Shown: positions 1 to 8,151, counted from the stretch's first letter. The stretch is 12,085 bases of DNA from Litorimonas sp964352855 (GCA_964352855.1 CAYGTR010000057.1:1-12085); one strand, 5' to 3'. Program-made: numbers and translations. Notes: generated by a model not told the origin, from the letters alone.

Positions 1-41
1 GCAAATTCGCTGAATTTATGTAACTTATTGTATTTATTAAG

Positions 42-62
42 AAAAATGGTGCCCCCACACGG
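42..62 (-). other. tRNA 3'-end-like fragment with T-run
   Basis: Read on the minus strand, 62 to 47 gives CCGTGTGGGGGCACCA followed directly by TTTTT (46-42). This resembles the T-stem and acceptor end of a tRNA with encoded CCA and a terminator. No tRNA body follows: the bases to the right do not give a GTTCRA T-loop, anticodon arm or D arm. Islands whose integrases use tRNA genes often leave a short copy of the tRNA 3' end at the far end, and this would fit if the intact gene lies just right of the window beside the integrase. It could also be a chance GC-rich stretch; GGTGCCC occurs twice here (48-54 and 63-69), but as a direct repeat that forms no good hairpin. Confidence 0.3.
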
Positions 63-120
63 GGTGCCCATTGTCCTGATAAACTAATTATTACAATGAT
101 TTAGCTGTTCGCGCAAGTCG

Positions 121-137
121 TTTGTGAGGCAAGAAGT
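121..137 (+). repeat. Left copy of 17-bp terminal direct repeat
   Basis: TTTGTGAGGCAAGAAGT here matches 12058-12074 at 16 of 17 positions (TTTGTAAGGCAAGAAGT) in the same orientation. The two copies enclose every gene in the window, including the integrase. The core GTGAGGCA is repeated at 148-155 and, inverted with one change, at 163-170. Inferred role: attachment-site core or subterminal binding sites for the integrase or a directionality factor. Confidence 0.5.
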
Positions 138-144
138 TAGGGTA

Positions 145-173
145 TTTGTGAGGCAGTTCAACTACCTCACAAA
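145..173. repeat. 29-bp near-palindrome at the end of the restriction gene
   Basis: Two 14-base arms (145-158 and 160-173) are inverted repeats with 13 of 14 positions matching around a single central C at 159. The outer nine bases of each arm are TTTGTGAGG and CCTCACAAA. The right arm contains the stop codon of the restriction gene (167-169). No T-run follows on either strand, so a classical intrinsic terminator is unlikely. The arms carry the same TTTGTGAGG sequence as the terminal repeats, so a protein-binding site at the island end is the better guess. Confidence 0.5.
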
Positions 174-3100
174 GTATGGATAACAAAACCAGAATCTTCT
201 CGTATATAATTCATTTGCTCTTGCGTTAGTTTATACAACTTTCCGACAGCATCATCTATTCTGATTGCCAATTTGCTGTTGCCGCCTGCGTTATCAAGCA
301 TCTCTTTAGAAAGGCTTTCAAGTTCTTTAAGCGATTTGGAATCGGGGTTCATCGGAATTGGAAAAGGCTTTAAATATTCAGTTTTCATGGTTCTCGAGTC
401 TGACGATAGTGTGTCGCTTGTTCTCTTTAGGTACCACCACATGATTGAAGAGTTAAGAATTGCGCACGCAGCTTCTAAAGAAATTTTCTCACTTATGGGA
501 ACATATCCGTAGACCTTAGTAGTATGAGTAAAATTAGCGACATCTATAGTAAGATTAGGTTTGTTTGTACAAATTTCCATTCCAACTAGTTTCGGCTGGT
601 CAAATTTATCAAGATTTTTCTCGTAAATATATTTATGCCAATCACTCCTTTTACTTAACTTGCCACTTTCCCGTGCCTTAAAGTAAGCCTCGTAAAACCT
701 AAGATATTCAGCTGTTTTAGGGCAATCACTCTCAATCTTTGCAAGACTTACAAGTTCAACACCTTCTTCACCTCTTTCATACGGAAAGAAAACCACTCGC
801 TTTTTGTTAAGCTTGGCATACCGATGCACATCCCGTCCAAGTAGGAAGGGTTTGAAGAAACGTTTTTCAACGGTAAACTCTGCCGATGGAATAGGACTGA
901 CACCACTCTTCCCTTTGAAGAAAATTTGATAAGTCGTCTCTGTTTCGTCAATCACGTCGGCTACATAAATTGGGTCACGACTGGTTTGTAACCCCACATA
1001 AACAGACATTACCTCTTCAAGCCTTATGGAGTCTTCGTAGATTGCCTCGAATATTTCATATCCCTTAGGATCGTTAAAAAATATCCAATTGTTTTCACCG
1101 TATAGCTTAGAAGCGATTTCGATTTGTTCGTATTCCACGATTGATGCTCTGTCATCGTTGCCCAAGGTTTTTGGAACATCGTCACCCAATGGATAGCTTT
1201 CAAATACAAAGTTCAGACCTGAAGTTTTGCCAAACATAGCTATGCAAGTGTAAGTCGTTACACCGTCAAATATTTGCGATGCCCCAAAATGCCAAACTTT
1301 TCGCATGAGGCGCTCGTTAAATAAGTACTCTCGCAAAGCCTCCCCGTTTTTACTGTTAAACATTTTGTGCGGGAAAATGAAAATGCCGTTTCCATCTTTT
1401 TTAAGTAACCGTACAGCCAGTTCAAAGAAAAGGTTGGCGAACTCATAATTCCCACGCGCAACATTAAATTGATTTTCGTAATGAGACTTTTGTAACTCTT
1501 GTTCGCCTGCGATTCCTTGAATTCGAATATATGGTGGATTCGCAATAACGATATCAAATCCGTGAAACTTTCCGGCTTCATCCAGAGCATTGGGAAACTC
1601 AAATCGCCACTCAAATGCGGAGCGAAATGTTTCACTTTGTTCGATTTGCTCAAGTTGCGCCCTAGCTTTAGTAATTTGCGTTCTCAGCTTATCAAGTTTT
1701 TTTTCATCTTCACCATGACTCACGAAGAGTGATGACTGCCCTTCCTCAGCTTCAAGCTCTCGCACCAATGTTTGAAGTTCGATTACTTGCTTCGACTTTC
1801 CTTCAGCTTGGAATCTTGACTTTATTGCTTCAATGCGTTGTTCAATTTTTGACTTCGCCGATTTATCTCTTGTCGATCGATACTCGTTTGCAAGAGCTTT
1901 GTATGCTCCAACATTCATTTTTGGAGTGTTGAAAACCTGAGAAAGGTTTGCATCCAATTGGAACCTTTGGAGAACCGCATTTCCTTCGCGAATGTTGATG
2001 TCAATATTGGGTAGCGTTTCTAACGGACCGACTCCATTATTTGTGTAGAAAGCGCTTTTAAGCAATTCAATCCACAGTCGCAGTCTGCAGATTTTTACCG
2101 AGTTGGAGTTTATATCAACACCAAATAGACTTCCTTCGATTAAACGTCTTTTTTGTTCAAACAATGTTTCTTGAGCGCGCTGAATAGTAGGATTTACAAA
2201 ATCTTCATGGCGAAGATATCGGAATGGTTCGCCATTAGCAGAGTTTGAGATTACCAATTCATCGTTATCGACCTCAATCATGTATTCATTTAAAACGGCA
2301 CCACTGTCATTTGTTAGAATTCCCAAACGGGATTTCAGGGCGAGAAGTTCATTAAGACAAGAAACTAAGAAATGCCCCGATCCCACGGCGGGGTCGCAAA
2401 TAGTGACAGCGTCTATAATGGCATTTAAACGTTTTAATGATTCCGATGACCTGTCAGTAATATTGTTTTTAAGGTCAGTTATCGTGTTCAACGTCCAATT
2501 TGGATTAAGGCTTTTGAACTTTTGCAATACAGTGGTCTCAACAATTGTCTGAGCCATGTGCATGGTTATGAAACCCGGTGTAAAAATCGCGCCATCCTGA
2601 TAACCATTTATCTTCTCAAAAATTAGCCCTAATACGGCAGCATTAATAATTGAGCGGTCATCTGGTCTTAAGTCGCCGCCATTCGGTGAGCCAAAGTCAA
2701 ATGCGCTCAGAAAGCTAAGCAGATAATCTAGTCCGTGACTTTTACCGGTGAGCGGTTTCCCGTTCTCGTCACGTAAAACAGTCCTTTTAAAATAGCTTAT
2801 ATCTAAATCTGTTTTGAGGCCGTCAATCTGTAAAAACTCGATTTCAAGGTCAGTTGGCTCAAAGAGTGAACTGTTGAGGTAAGGCACATGTTCAAATTTA
2901 CTTTTCAAATCGTTAGGGCGATTTTCTTGCGGTAAGGCTAGAATACGAAAAAAGAGTTCATTCATGCCCGAGTACTGACGGAATTGTTTATCATTCAAAA
3001 ACAAGTAATCTAAAGAGTCGCCATTAAAAGCTGAGACCTGTGCTTCAAGAAGTTTGAGAAATAAAATTCTGTTCACCCATGTAAGACACAGGTCTAAAGC

Positions 3101-4021
3101 GATGGAAAATTTTCTCTTCGGTACATTCGAACCAAACCGAAGAATTGCTTCTTTTGAGTTTACAGCATCTATGTAATCGAGGCTACGCAACGTATTTTCT
3201 AAGAGTGACCCAGGTTCTGGGTTGTTGGCTCGTTTAATTACGCGCTTTTCCTCTTGCAAACCAATTATGTGAAGGAGTTCTGTGTAGAAGCTCTTATTTA
3301 GAGAATTACTGTCATTTTGCAGCGGGCTTTGTAGGAGACAGTGAGGACCTAAACCCTTCATTAGCACAATGCCTGATTTGGTAGGCATATCGTAGGTGTC
3401 GTTATCTAAGAACTTTGATATATCTATATGAGCTACTTCTAGCGTCGCATCAGAGTTTTTAATAAAAGGCTTGGCGACGTCAGAATAGAAGAAGGATGTA
3501 TCACTGGAAGTCAGTCGGCCTGCTTCCCAATCTAAAAATACTTTTCGAAACTTTCTATTATCCCAAAAGACCTTCTCAAATTCAGAGGCACGGAAAATAA
3601 AAAATTCACGCTCAGAGCAAATTATCAGACTCAATAAATTAGTGTTTCCAGCCTTGCGCTCTCGCATGAAATAAAGAACAAGCTCATGCAGCGCTTTTCT
3701 ATTGAGATCATCTTCCCGTACCATCTCTTGCTTATTAGAACTGCGCTTTGCCTCAACAAGAACTCCAGCAGGCGATACCGACTTGCCAATTCGTATGACA
3801 AAGTCGATTGCACCTTGTTGCTCTATGACTTGGTCTGGATATAGCCCTTTCAGCAAACTCATTATGTGAAATTTGAGATTCTCTTCAGTAGCACCTTCAG
3901 AAATGCGTTCTCTATATTCTTTTAAAGCACGGTAAAATTTCGTATATTGTGCAGCTTCAGGACGATGTGCCCGTAAAGTTGGTCGAAAAAACGAAGTGAC
4001 TGAATTTAAAGTTGATTTCAT
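167..4021 (-). CDS. Single-chain type IIG-like restriction-modification enzyme (Eco57I/TaqI class)
   Basis: This 1284-residue protein should bind a specific DNA site, methylate adenine with S-adenosylmethionine, and cut unmodified DNA. Near the N-terminus, D73 and the E90-A-K92 pair fit a PD-(D/E)xK nuclease core. Residues of about 240-520 are a helical linker. The N6-adenine methyltransferase core follows: SAM motif DPAVGSGHF (543-551), an acidic SAM-binding segment FGVDINSNS (633-641) and catalytic NPPY (828-831). A charged helical insertion (about 715-795) lies between SAM site and NPPY and is probably coiled coil. From about 1000 onward is a TaqI-like target-recognition region, with FKPFLLGRDVHRY (1056-1068) and a C-terminal helical part. 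The length suits fused enzymes rather than a lone methylase, and the nuclease end argues against BREX PglX. The gene is intact, with a weak ribosome site (TTAAG), 54 bp after the regulator gene. Target sequence cannot be predicted. Confidence 0.88.
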   Translation of the reverse strand: MKSTLNSVTSFFRPTLRAHRPEAAQYTKFYRALKEYRERISEGATEENLKFHIMSLLKGLYPDQVIEQQGAIDFVIRIGKSVSPAGVLVEAKRSSNKQEMVREDDLNRKALHELVLYFMRERKAGNTNLLSLIICSEREFFIFRASEFEKVFWDNRKFRKVFLDWEAGRLTSSDTSFFYSDVAKPFIKNSDATLEVAHIDISKFLDNDTYDMPTKSGIVLMKGLGPHCLLQSPLQNDSNSLNKSFYTELLHIIGLQEEKRVIKRANNPEPGSLLENTLRSLDYIDAVNSKEAILRFGSNVPKRKFSIALDLCLTWVNRILFLKLLEAQVSAFNGDSLDYLFLNDKQFRQYSGMNELFFRILALPQENRPNDLKSKFEHVPYLNSSLFEPTDLEIEFLQIDGLKTDLDISYFKRTVLRDENGKPLTGKSHGLDYLLSFLSAFDFGSPNGGDLRPDDRSIINAAVLGLIFEKINGYQDGAIFTPGFITMHMAQTIVETTVLQKFKSLNPNWTLNTITDLKNNITDRSSESLKRLNAIIDAVTICDPAVGSGHFLVSCLNELLALKSRLGILTNDSGAVLNEYMIEVDNDELVISNSANGEPFRYLRHEDFVNPTIQRAQETLFEQKRRLIEGSLFGVDINSNSVKICRLRLWIELLKSAFYTNNGVGPLETLPNIDINIREGNAVLQRFQLDANLSQVFNTPKMNVGAYKALANEYRSTRDKSAKSKIEQRIEAIKSRFQAEGKSKQVIELQTLVRELEAEEGQSSLFVSHGEDEKKLDKLRTQITKARAQLEQIEQSETFRSAFEWRFEFPNALDEAGKFHGFDIVIANPPYIRIQGIAGEQELQKSHYENQFNVARGNYEFANLFFELAVRLLKKDGNGIFIFPHKMFNSKNGEALREYLFNERLMRKVWHFGASQIFDGVTTYTCIAMFGKTSGLNFVFESYPLGDDVPKTLGNDDRASIVEYEQIEIASKLYGENNWIFFNDPKGYEIFEAIYEDSIRLEEVMSVYVGLQTSRDPIYVADVIDETETTYQIFFKGKSGVSPIPSAEFTVEKRFFKPFLLGRDVHRYAKLNKKRVVFFPYERGEEGVELVSLAKIESDCPKTAEYLRFYEAYFKARESGKLSKRSDWHKYIYEKNLDKFDQPKLVGMEICTNKPNLTIDVANFTHTTKVYGYVPISEKISLEAACAILNSSIMWWYLKRTSDTLSSDSRTMKTEYLKPFPIPMNPDSKSLKELESLSKEMLDNAGGNSKLAIRIDDAVGKLYKLTQEQMNYIREDSGFVIHTL

Positions 4022-4043
4022 AATTACTTAAAGCATATGTCTA

Positions 4044-4057
4044 GTTGACGCGGCAAC
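4044..4057. promoter_or_regulatory. Candidate operator before the restriction gene
   Basis: GTTGACGCGGCAAC is a 14-bp near-palindrome (GTTG-MCGCGK-CAAC) in the 54-bp gap between the regulator gene and the restriction gene, 23-36 bp upstream of the restriction start. It shares its GTTGA half-site with the longer inverted repeat before the first gene of the operon (5790-5831). Inferred role: binding site for the XRE regulator, allowing separate control of the restriction gene. Such short palindromes also occur by chance. Confidence 0.35.
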
Positions 4058-4075
4058 GTGGAAGATAAAAAACTC

Positions 4076-5152
4076 TTACTCAACTAAACGAATTCCTCGC
4101 TCAAGTTCTTTATTGTTTGACTCAGTCTCCGACAACTTCCAAAATAGTGCCTCTAACTCTTCAAATGGTATAGATAAGGCTTCTGCAACATCTGACTTAG
4201 TAATTTTTTCACGCCATAATGTACGGAATACTTTCGGCCAAATAATAGATTTTTCACGTTCAATGCCATTTGGCTCGGAAGTTCTATATCCACGTTTGGT
4301 CAAGTTGATACACATAGTACGATATTGCCAATCAGTTAATCTGCCCAGCTTGTGAAGTCTGTAAGCCATTGCCATCGCTGAAACACGCCATCTTCGTTTG
4401 GCTTTTAAGATTAGTTCAATGTTAGCACTCCTAGGAACACGGGATATAACATCCTCACGGGGCATTAAAAACTCAGAAGCAAAAGCATCCGCTTCTCTTT
4501 CTGCGTTAGGCGAAGACTTTCGTCCAGCATGTCTGTGCATTACCAAATGGCCCAATTCATGAGCACAATCAAAGATGCTACTCTCAGGTGTCTTAAACAA
4601 ATTAAGGAAAATAAATGGCGTCTCGCCTTTCCAGAATGAGAAGGCATTTACAGATTTAACTTCTTCTGAAAGCGAATAAACACGGATGCCCTTACTTTCT
4701 AACAACCCAATCATATGCCCAACGGGACGTTGACCTATTGCCCAATGCCTTCTTAGTTCCGCCGCTGCAATTTCAGGGCTTAAACCTTGGCCTAAATCAA
4801 CAAGATCAACAGTGGGAAAAGTGAATTTTTTCTCCATCCAATCATTTAGGTCTAAGCCGATTTGACCGCCAGTAATCGCAGCGTCCCTTACGCGAGCCGT
4901 CATGCTTTTAAGGCTACGGAAACTTACCGTACCGACTTCAAGCGTTTCTGGCTCGTCCAAAGAAAAGAACGCAACAGGGTAATTTAAGGCTGTTGCGAGA
5001 GCCGTAATGGTTTCTAGCTCTGGCTCATGCCGACCTTTTTCAAGACGCGTTATTGTATAAGGCGCGACTCCAGCCTTTTCGGCTAGAGACTTTGCTGTCA
5101 TTTTTCGGCGGCGTCGAGCAAGGGCCAAGCGGCTTCCTTGCAGAGCGGTCAT
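4076..5152 (-). CDS. XRE-family regulator fused to ImmA/IrrE metallopeptidase
   Basis: This 358-residue protein joins an N-terminal helix-turn-helix (about residues 7-62, with AEKAGVAPYTITRLEKGRH typical of XRE domains) to an ImmA/IrrE-type zinc protease domain. The protease signature is HELGH (198-202), with a downstream acidic helix EREADAFASEFLMP (218-231) giving the third zinc ligand. The family includes ImmA, which cleaves the ICEBs1 repressor, and IrrE/PprI of Deinococcus, which cleaves DdrO after DNA damage. Here both domains share one chain, as in many prophage and toxin-antitoxin regulators. Its start codon overlaps the upstream gene's stop (ATGA), so translation is probably coupled. 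Its place just before the restriction gene suggests that it controls the operon, perhaps with its own cleavage or its partner's as the switch; that part is inference. A C-terminal helical segment (about 295-345) is of unknown role. Confidence 0.88.
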   Translation of the reverse strand: MTALQGSRLALARRRRKMTAKSLAEKAGVAPYTITRLEKGRHEPELETITALATALNYPVAFFSLDEPETLEVGTVSFRSLKSMTARVRDAAITGGQIGLDLNDWMEKKFTFPTVDLVDLGQGLSPEIAAAELRRHWAIGQRPVGHMIGLLESKGIRVYSLSEEVKSVNAFSFWKGETPFIFLNLFKTPESSIFDCAHELGHLVMHRHAGRKSSPNAEREADAFASEFLMPREDVISRVPRSANIELILKAKRRWRVSAMAMAYRLHKLGRLTDWQYRTMCINLTKRGYRTSEPNGIEREKSIIWPKVFRTLWREKITKSDVAEALSIPFEELEALFWKLSETESNNKELERGIRLVE

Positions 5153-5778
5153 GATGCTTTTCGGACTACATCAATATCAAAGTCGTTAACTGCATCATCC
5201 GTACCGAATGCAGTTTCGTCGAAATCATCTCCGTCGGCAAAGACAATTTTGTTTCGCTCGATGAAGCCTACATAGACGCCTTTTTTGATAATTGGCCTTG
5301 AAATTTCAGCGTTTCCATCCTCGTCTGCCATAAACCAATAATGCGTATCGTCGCCCTTAGATAATGGAACGGATAAAGGTAGATCTTCAAAAAGCATACC
5401 TTGTTGACCGCCGACTTCCTCGGTGGCACTTCCGCACTTTGTCCGCTTGATAGGATCACGGTCAGAACAAGCTGAAGTCACACCTGCAATGAGAATAACT
5501 GTCTTACGACTATCACTGCGAACGCCTTCTAAGTTTTTTGAAGATTTGAAAATCACCCAATCATCCTGCCCAACAACCTCCTGCCGAATGGAATATAAGC
5601 CCTGATGAAAAGCATATGTCCCAGCCTTTGCCCTACTGTAAAACGGATTGTCATCAGCATATTCGCCCATCATTGCCTTAGCCACAGATTCAAAATTCAC
5701 ATCGGCAAGACCCATGTCTTGCAACCATGGATGAATTTCTGCTATTTCTTCGCGAATAAGAGGAGTCGCAAGCTTCAT
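5149..5778 (-). CDS. Acidic protein of unknown function, first gene of the restriction operon
   Basis: I do not recognise this 209-residue protein. The start at 5778 is chosen because AAGGTGAG sits seven bases upstream. A 20-codon longer reading to 5838 is open but would run through an inverted repeat and begins without a ribosome site. The middle (about 50-105) has alternating hydrophobic and charged stretches, including YAFHQGLYSIRQ and TVILIAGV, suggesting a compact alpha/beta fold. The tail (181-203) is strongly acidic, with ADGDDFDE and DDAVNDFDID. No signal peptide, membrane segment or clear metal site is seen. The stop overlaps the next gene's start by four bases, so it is probably made together with the XRE-protease. 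Possible roles are substrate or partner of the protease, a sensor, or an accessory to restriction; none is shown by sequence. Confidence 0.75.
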   Translation of the reverse strand: MKLATPLIREEIAEIHPWLQDMGLADVNFESVAKAMMGEYADDNPFYSRAKAGTYAFHQGLYSIRQEVVGQDDWVIFKSSKNLEGVRSDSRKTVILIAGVTSACSDRDPIKRTKCGSATEEVGGQQGMLFEDLPLSVPLSKGDDTHYWFMADEDGNAEISRPIIKKGVYVGFIERNKIVFADGDDFDETAFGTDDAVNDFDIDVVRKAS

Positions 5779-5789
5779 AATTCTCACCT

Positions 5790-5831
5790 TGTTGATTTTC
5801 TTCCCCTCACTTGTGGGATAAAAAATCAACA
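5790..5831. promoter_or_regulatory. Inverted repeat in the leader of the restriction operon
   Basis: TGTTGATTTT (5790-5799) and AAAATCAACA (5822-5831) are perfect 10-bp inverted repeats separated by 22 bp, with a smaller TCCC/GGGA dyad inside. The repeat lies 12 bp upstream of the first gene's start. On the minus strand a possible -35 element TTGACT (5838-5833) overlaps its edge; no convincing -10 box is seen. Two separated half-sites over a promoter are what an autoregulating XRE dimer would need, and GTTGA recurs at 4044-4057. The alternative is an RNA hairpin in the leader acting on translation of the first gene. Confidence 0.45.
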
Positions 5832-5892
5832 CAGTCAAGCTTGTTCATTGATTATTTGGCCTGAAGCTTAGGTTTTTTGAATATGTCTTCCG

Positions 5893-8151
5893 TCACCGCC
5901 CAATCCCACGGCTACGCCCCACATCCCAATCAATGCCGCCGCCGCCAAGCACACGGCCTTTGATGCGCTTGCCCCATTTCTGGGCGTGATGACTTTCCCA
6001 TGGGACAAGGTAGAAAGCACGCTGCGTCTCAATCATCGCGTGGGGGCCGTGGGGGAGTTCGTATTTCTGCGAGACTTTGCCTTCAATCAATCGCCCCGTC
6101 TGCGCGGAAACATGCGCCTTGCCCGTCATGCTCTCCAGCTTCTCGGTTGCAGCATTAAACCCTTCCGTCTCTAGGGCTTTCATATAGCCGCGCTTGTAGA
6201 TGATAGAGGTCTTCTGCGCGTCTTGGCGTAGCTGTGCATATCCCCGCTCAATGAGCCATGTGCGGCGCTGCTGGAACGCCGTGTCCAGCTCGTTCGCGAA
6301 TGCACTCGAACTTGTGCTTATGCCTGCAATACCGCCTCTACCCCAGCTTACCTGTGCGCGATCAAGCCAAGTCGCACCGGGGCTATCCAGCTGTGCCTCC
6401 AAGTCTTGGCGCGAGAGTAGCTTCACGCCAGACGCGCGGCCTTGCTTCAAGTCCAGCGAGATAGCCCGCTTCTCAAAATCATCTGGCACGCGCCAATCAT
6501 TAGGGTCGCCGTCCTTATCCATGCTCGCGACTTGCACCACGCCCGCCTTAACAAGCGTTGCGAGCCGCAACCTGTGCGCCCGCATGTGGGCCGCACTTCT
6601 GCTACCACTGCCGTCTATCCAATCTTCTGGGCCGCTCGTTGCTATCGCGTAATTTCCGACAAGTCCGTTACGAGGCTTGCCGTGGTAATCCTTACCCGTC
6701 GCAAGGGCCTGTATGTTGCGGTCAACTGTCCGTAAGCTCGGCGGTGAGACTTCGATGATAGAGCCGACCTTGGCGGCTTCACCCGCCCGCGTGTCCATGC
6801 CCGTTTCAACAGTGCTGACATAGCCGTCCGTGCCGTCGATGATAAACCGCACTTTGCCGCCGCCTTTGGCGTCTGTGTTCATGCCTTCATCACGGCCAAG
6901 AGTCTTGGCAATCACGCGGCCAATGACACGGCGACCCGATAAGTTTCCATCATAGTCAGTGCGGCCATCATTTAAGCGGACAGGGCGTTTTATGTTTGCT
7001 CGCTCCATAGCGGCATGAATGTCTTTGTTGAGCTGCTCGCGTTGCTCAATCTGTCCGAGGGTCTTGAAGGCGTCTTTACCCACCTGCCAGCGGCCTTTGT
7101 CCGTGGGCTGTGCCAAGCCCATTTTCTCAAGGTGGTTCATCCGCCCGATTAGGATGTGCCTGTTCAAGGGTGAGTGCTGACCAAAGGTGCTTGCGGCTGA
7201 ACCCGCACGGAGGTCTATGACGTTGGTCAGTTTGTCCATGCCGTCTGCGATATGTCTGTCCGCTGTTGTGACGCGCATGGCGTCAACTTCGCGCTTCATC
7301 TCTTGCTGGATAGCAAGCTCTGATTTCCAGCCTAGCTCACGGGTCAGTTCTTCCTCCAGCCTTCCGCGTATGCCGCGCGAGATATACTCGCCCGCAATGT
7401 TCAATCCTTTGCCGTCATGGGTCACGCCCCGCGCGATGATATGCGTGTGGGGATGAGCGGTATCAAAATGGTCAACGGCCACCCAATCCAGCCGCGTGCC
7501 TAAGTCCTTTTCCATCTGCGCCATCAGCGCTCGTGTTGTCTCTTTCAGGTTTGGCGTTCCGTCGCCGTTCACGCGGGCAAGTTCTGCGCCGTCTTCGGGC
7601 GAGATCATAATCCGAAACTGGTGCGGGTCGCCGCGTCCGTCAAAGCTCTCTTGGGAGCGGGCGACAAAATCCCGCCCGTCAATCTCAATGCCGTCCTTCG
7701 GGCCGTAGAGCTGGCCGCGCGTTGGTGTCAATTCCGCCGAGCCTTCCAGCCCCTCGGCTCGCTCCACACCTGCGCCTTCGCGCTGGAGGTAAGCCAAGTG
7801 TCCTCGCGAGACAGAGGACTTCGCATTGCGCAACTTCACCACCCGCACTTTCACAATCGCGCGGCGAGCGCGGTAGCGGTCTCCCGTAGCCTTATGGATG
7901 CGCCAGCCTTGCTTCGGCCCAATGCCGCGCTCCAAGGCGGCACGGCCTCTGCCTCTTGCGTTGAACCGTCCTGTGCGGGGTGTGGCGGGTTTTGTAAGTG
8001 TGCGTCGCCCAGAGACAGCTTTGCCTCTCACAAGTCCAATACGAGCCTCTTGGAAAAACCCCTTGTAACTAGCGGGGATACTCACCTCGGAACTTCGGCT
8101 GCTGGATTTGCGGGCTTTGGCTTTTAACCTGAAATCATCTTCATCTGACAT
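5893..8151 (-). CDS. rlxS: Relaxase/mobilization nuclease, VirD2/MobP type with DUF3363-like C-terminus
   Basis: This 752-residue enzyme should nick one strand at oriT, stay linked to the 5' end and lead it into a recipient cell. Its N-terminal 110 residues are very basic. The relaxase core follows: GHLAYLQREG (117-126) with likely catalytic Tyr121, HQFRIMISPEDGAEL (177-191), and the histidine cluster HFDTAHPHTH (228-237), whose H233, H235 and H237 would bind the metal. The segment GTRLDWVAVDH just before it is characteristic of the RlxS family. The rest (about 280-752) matches the DUF3363-like half in layout and length. It appears intact, and its ribosome site is weak (AAGG close to the ATG). 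In related islands this gene sits beside signal-peptidase-like TraF and TraG; neither is present here, so transfer would need a helper. The gene is visibly more GC-rich than its neighbours. Confidence 0.9.
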   Translation of the reverse strand: MSDEDDFRLKAKARKSSSRSSEVSIPASYKGFFQEARIGLVRGKAVSGRRTLTKPATPRTGRFNARGRGRAALERGIGPKQGWRIHKATGDRYRARRAIVKVRVVKLRNAKSSVSRGHLAYLQREGAGVERAEGLEGSAELTPTRGQLYGPKDGIEIDGRDFVARSQESFDGRGDPHQFRIMISPEDGAELARVNGDGTPNLKETTRALMAQMEKDLGTRLDWVAVDHFDTAHPHTHIIARGVTHDGKGLNIAGEYISRGIRGRLEEELTRELGWKSELAIQQEMKREVDAMRVTTADRHIADGMDKLTNVIDLRAGSAASTFGQHSPLNRHILIGRMNHLEKMGLAQPTDKGRWQVGKDAFKTLGQIEQREQLNKDIHAAMERANIKRPVRLNDGRTDYDGNLSGRRVIGRVIAKTLGRDEGMNTDAKGGGKVRFIIDGTDGYVSTVETGMDTRAGEAAKVGSIIEVSPPSLRTVDRNIQALATGKDYHGKPRNGLVGNYAIATSGPEDWIDGSGSRSAAHMRAHRLRLATLVKAGVVQVASMDKDGDPNDWRVPDDFEKRAISLDLKQGRASGVKLLSRQDLEAQLDSPGATWLDRAQVSWGRGGIAGISTSSSAFANELDTAFQQRRTWLIERGYAQLRQDAQKTSIIYKRGYMKALETEGFNAATEKLESMTGKAHVSAQTGRLIEGKVSQKYELPHGPHAMIETQRAFYLVPWESHHAQKWGKRIKGRVLGGGGIDWDVGRSRGIGR

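Noticed and set aside
47..69. Intrinsic terminator at the left edge of the minus strand
   Set aside because: The GC-rich stretch repeats GGTGCCC directly and pairs only over about four bases before a three-base mismatch; the T-run alone is not enough.
167..4021. BREX PglX methylase as identity of the large enzyme
   Set aside because: An N-terminal nuclease core is fused to it and none of BrxA, BrxB, BrxC or PglZ is nearby.
5779..5838. 20-codon N-terminal extension of the acidic protein
   Set aside because: The start at 5778 has a strong ribosome site; the extension covers the inverted repeat and has none.
6200..8127. Several long plus-strand open frames opposite the relaxase gene, up to 168 codons
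   Set aside because: They lie antisense to a gene with clear relaxase motifs. Their length is explained by the GC-rich sequence, and they show low-complexity Ser/Arg/Pro composition without ribosome sites.
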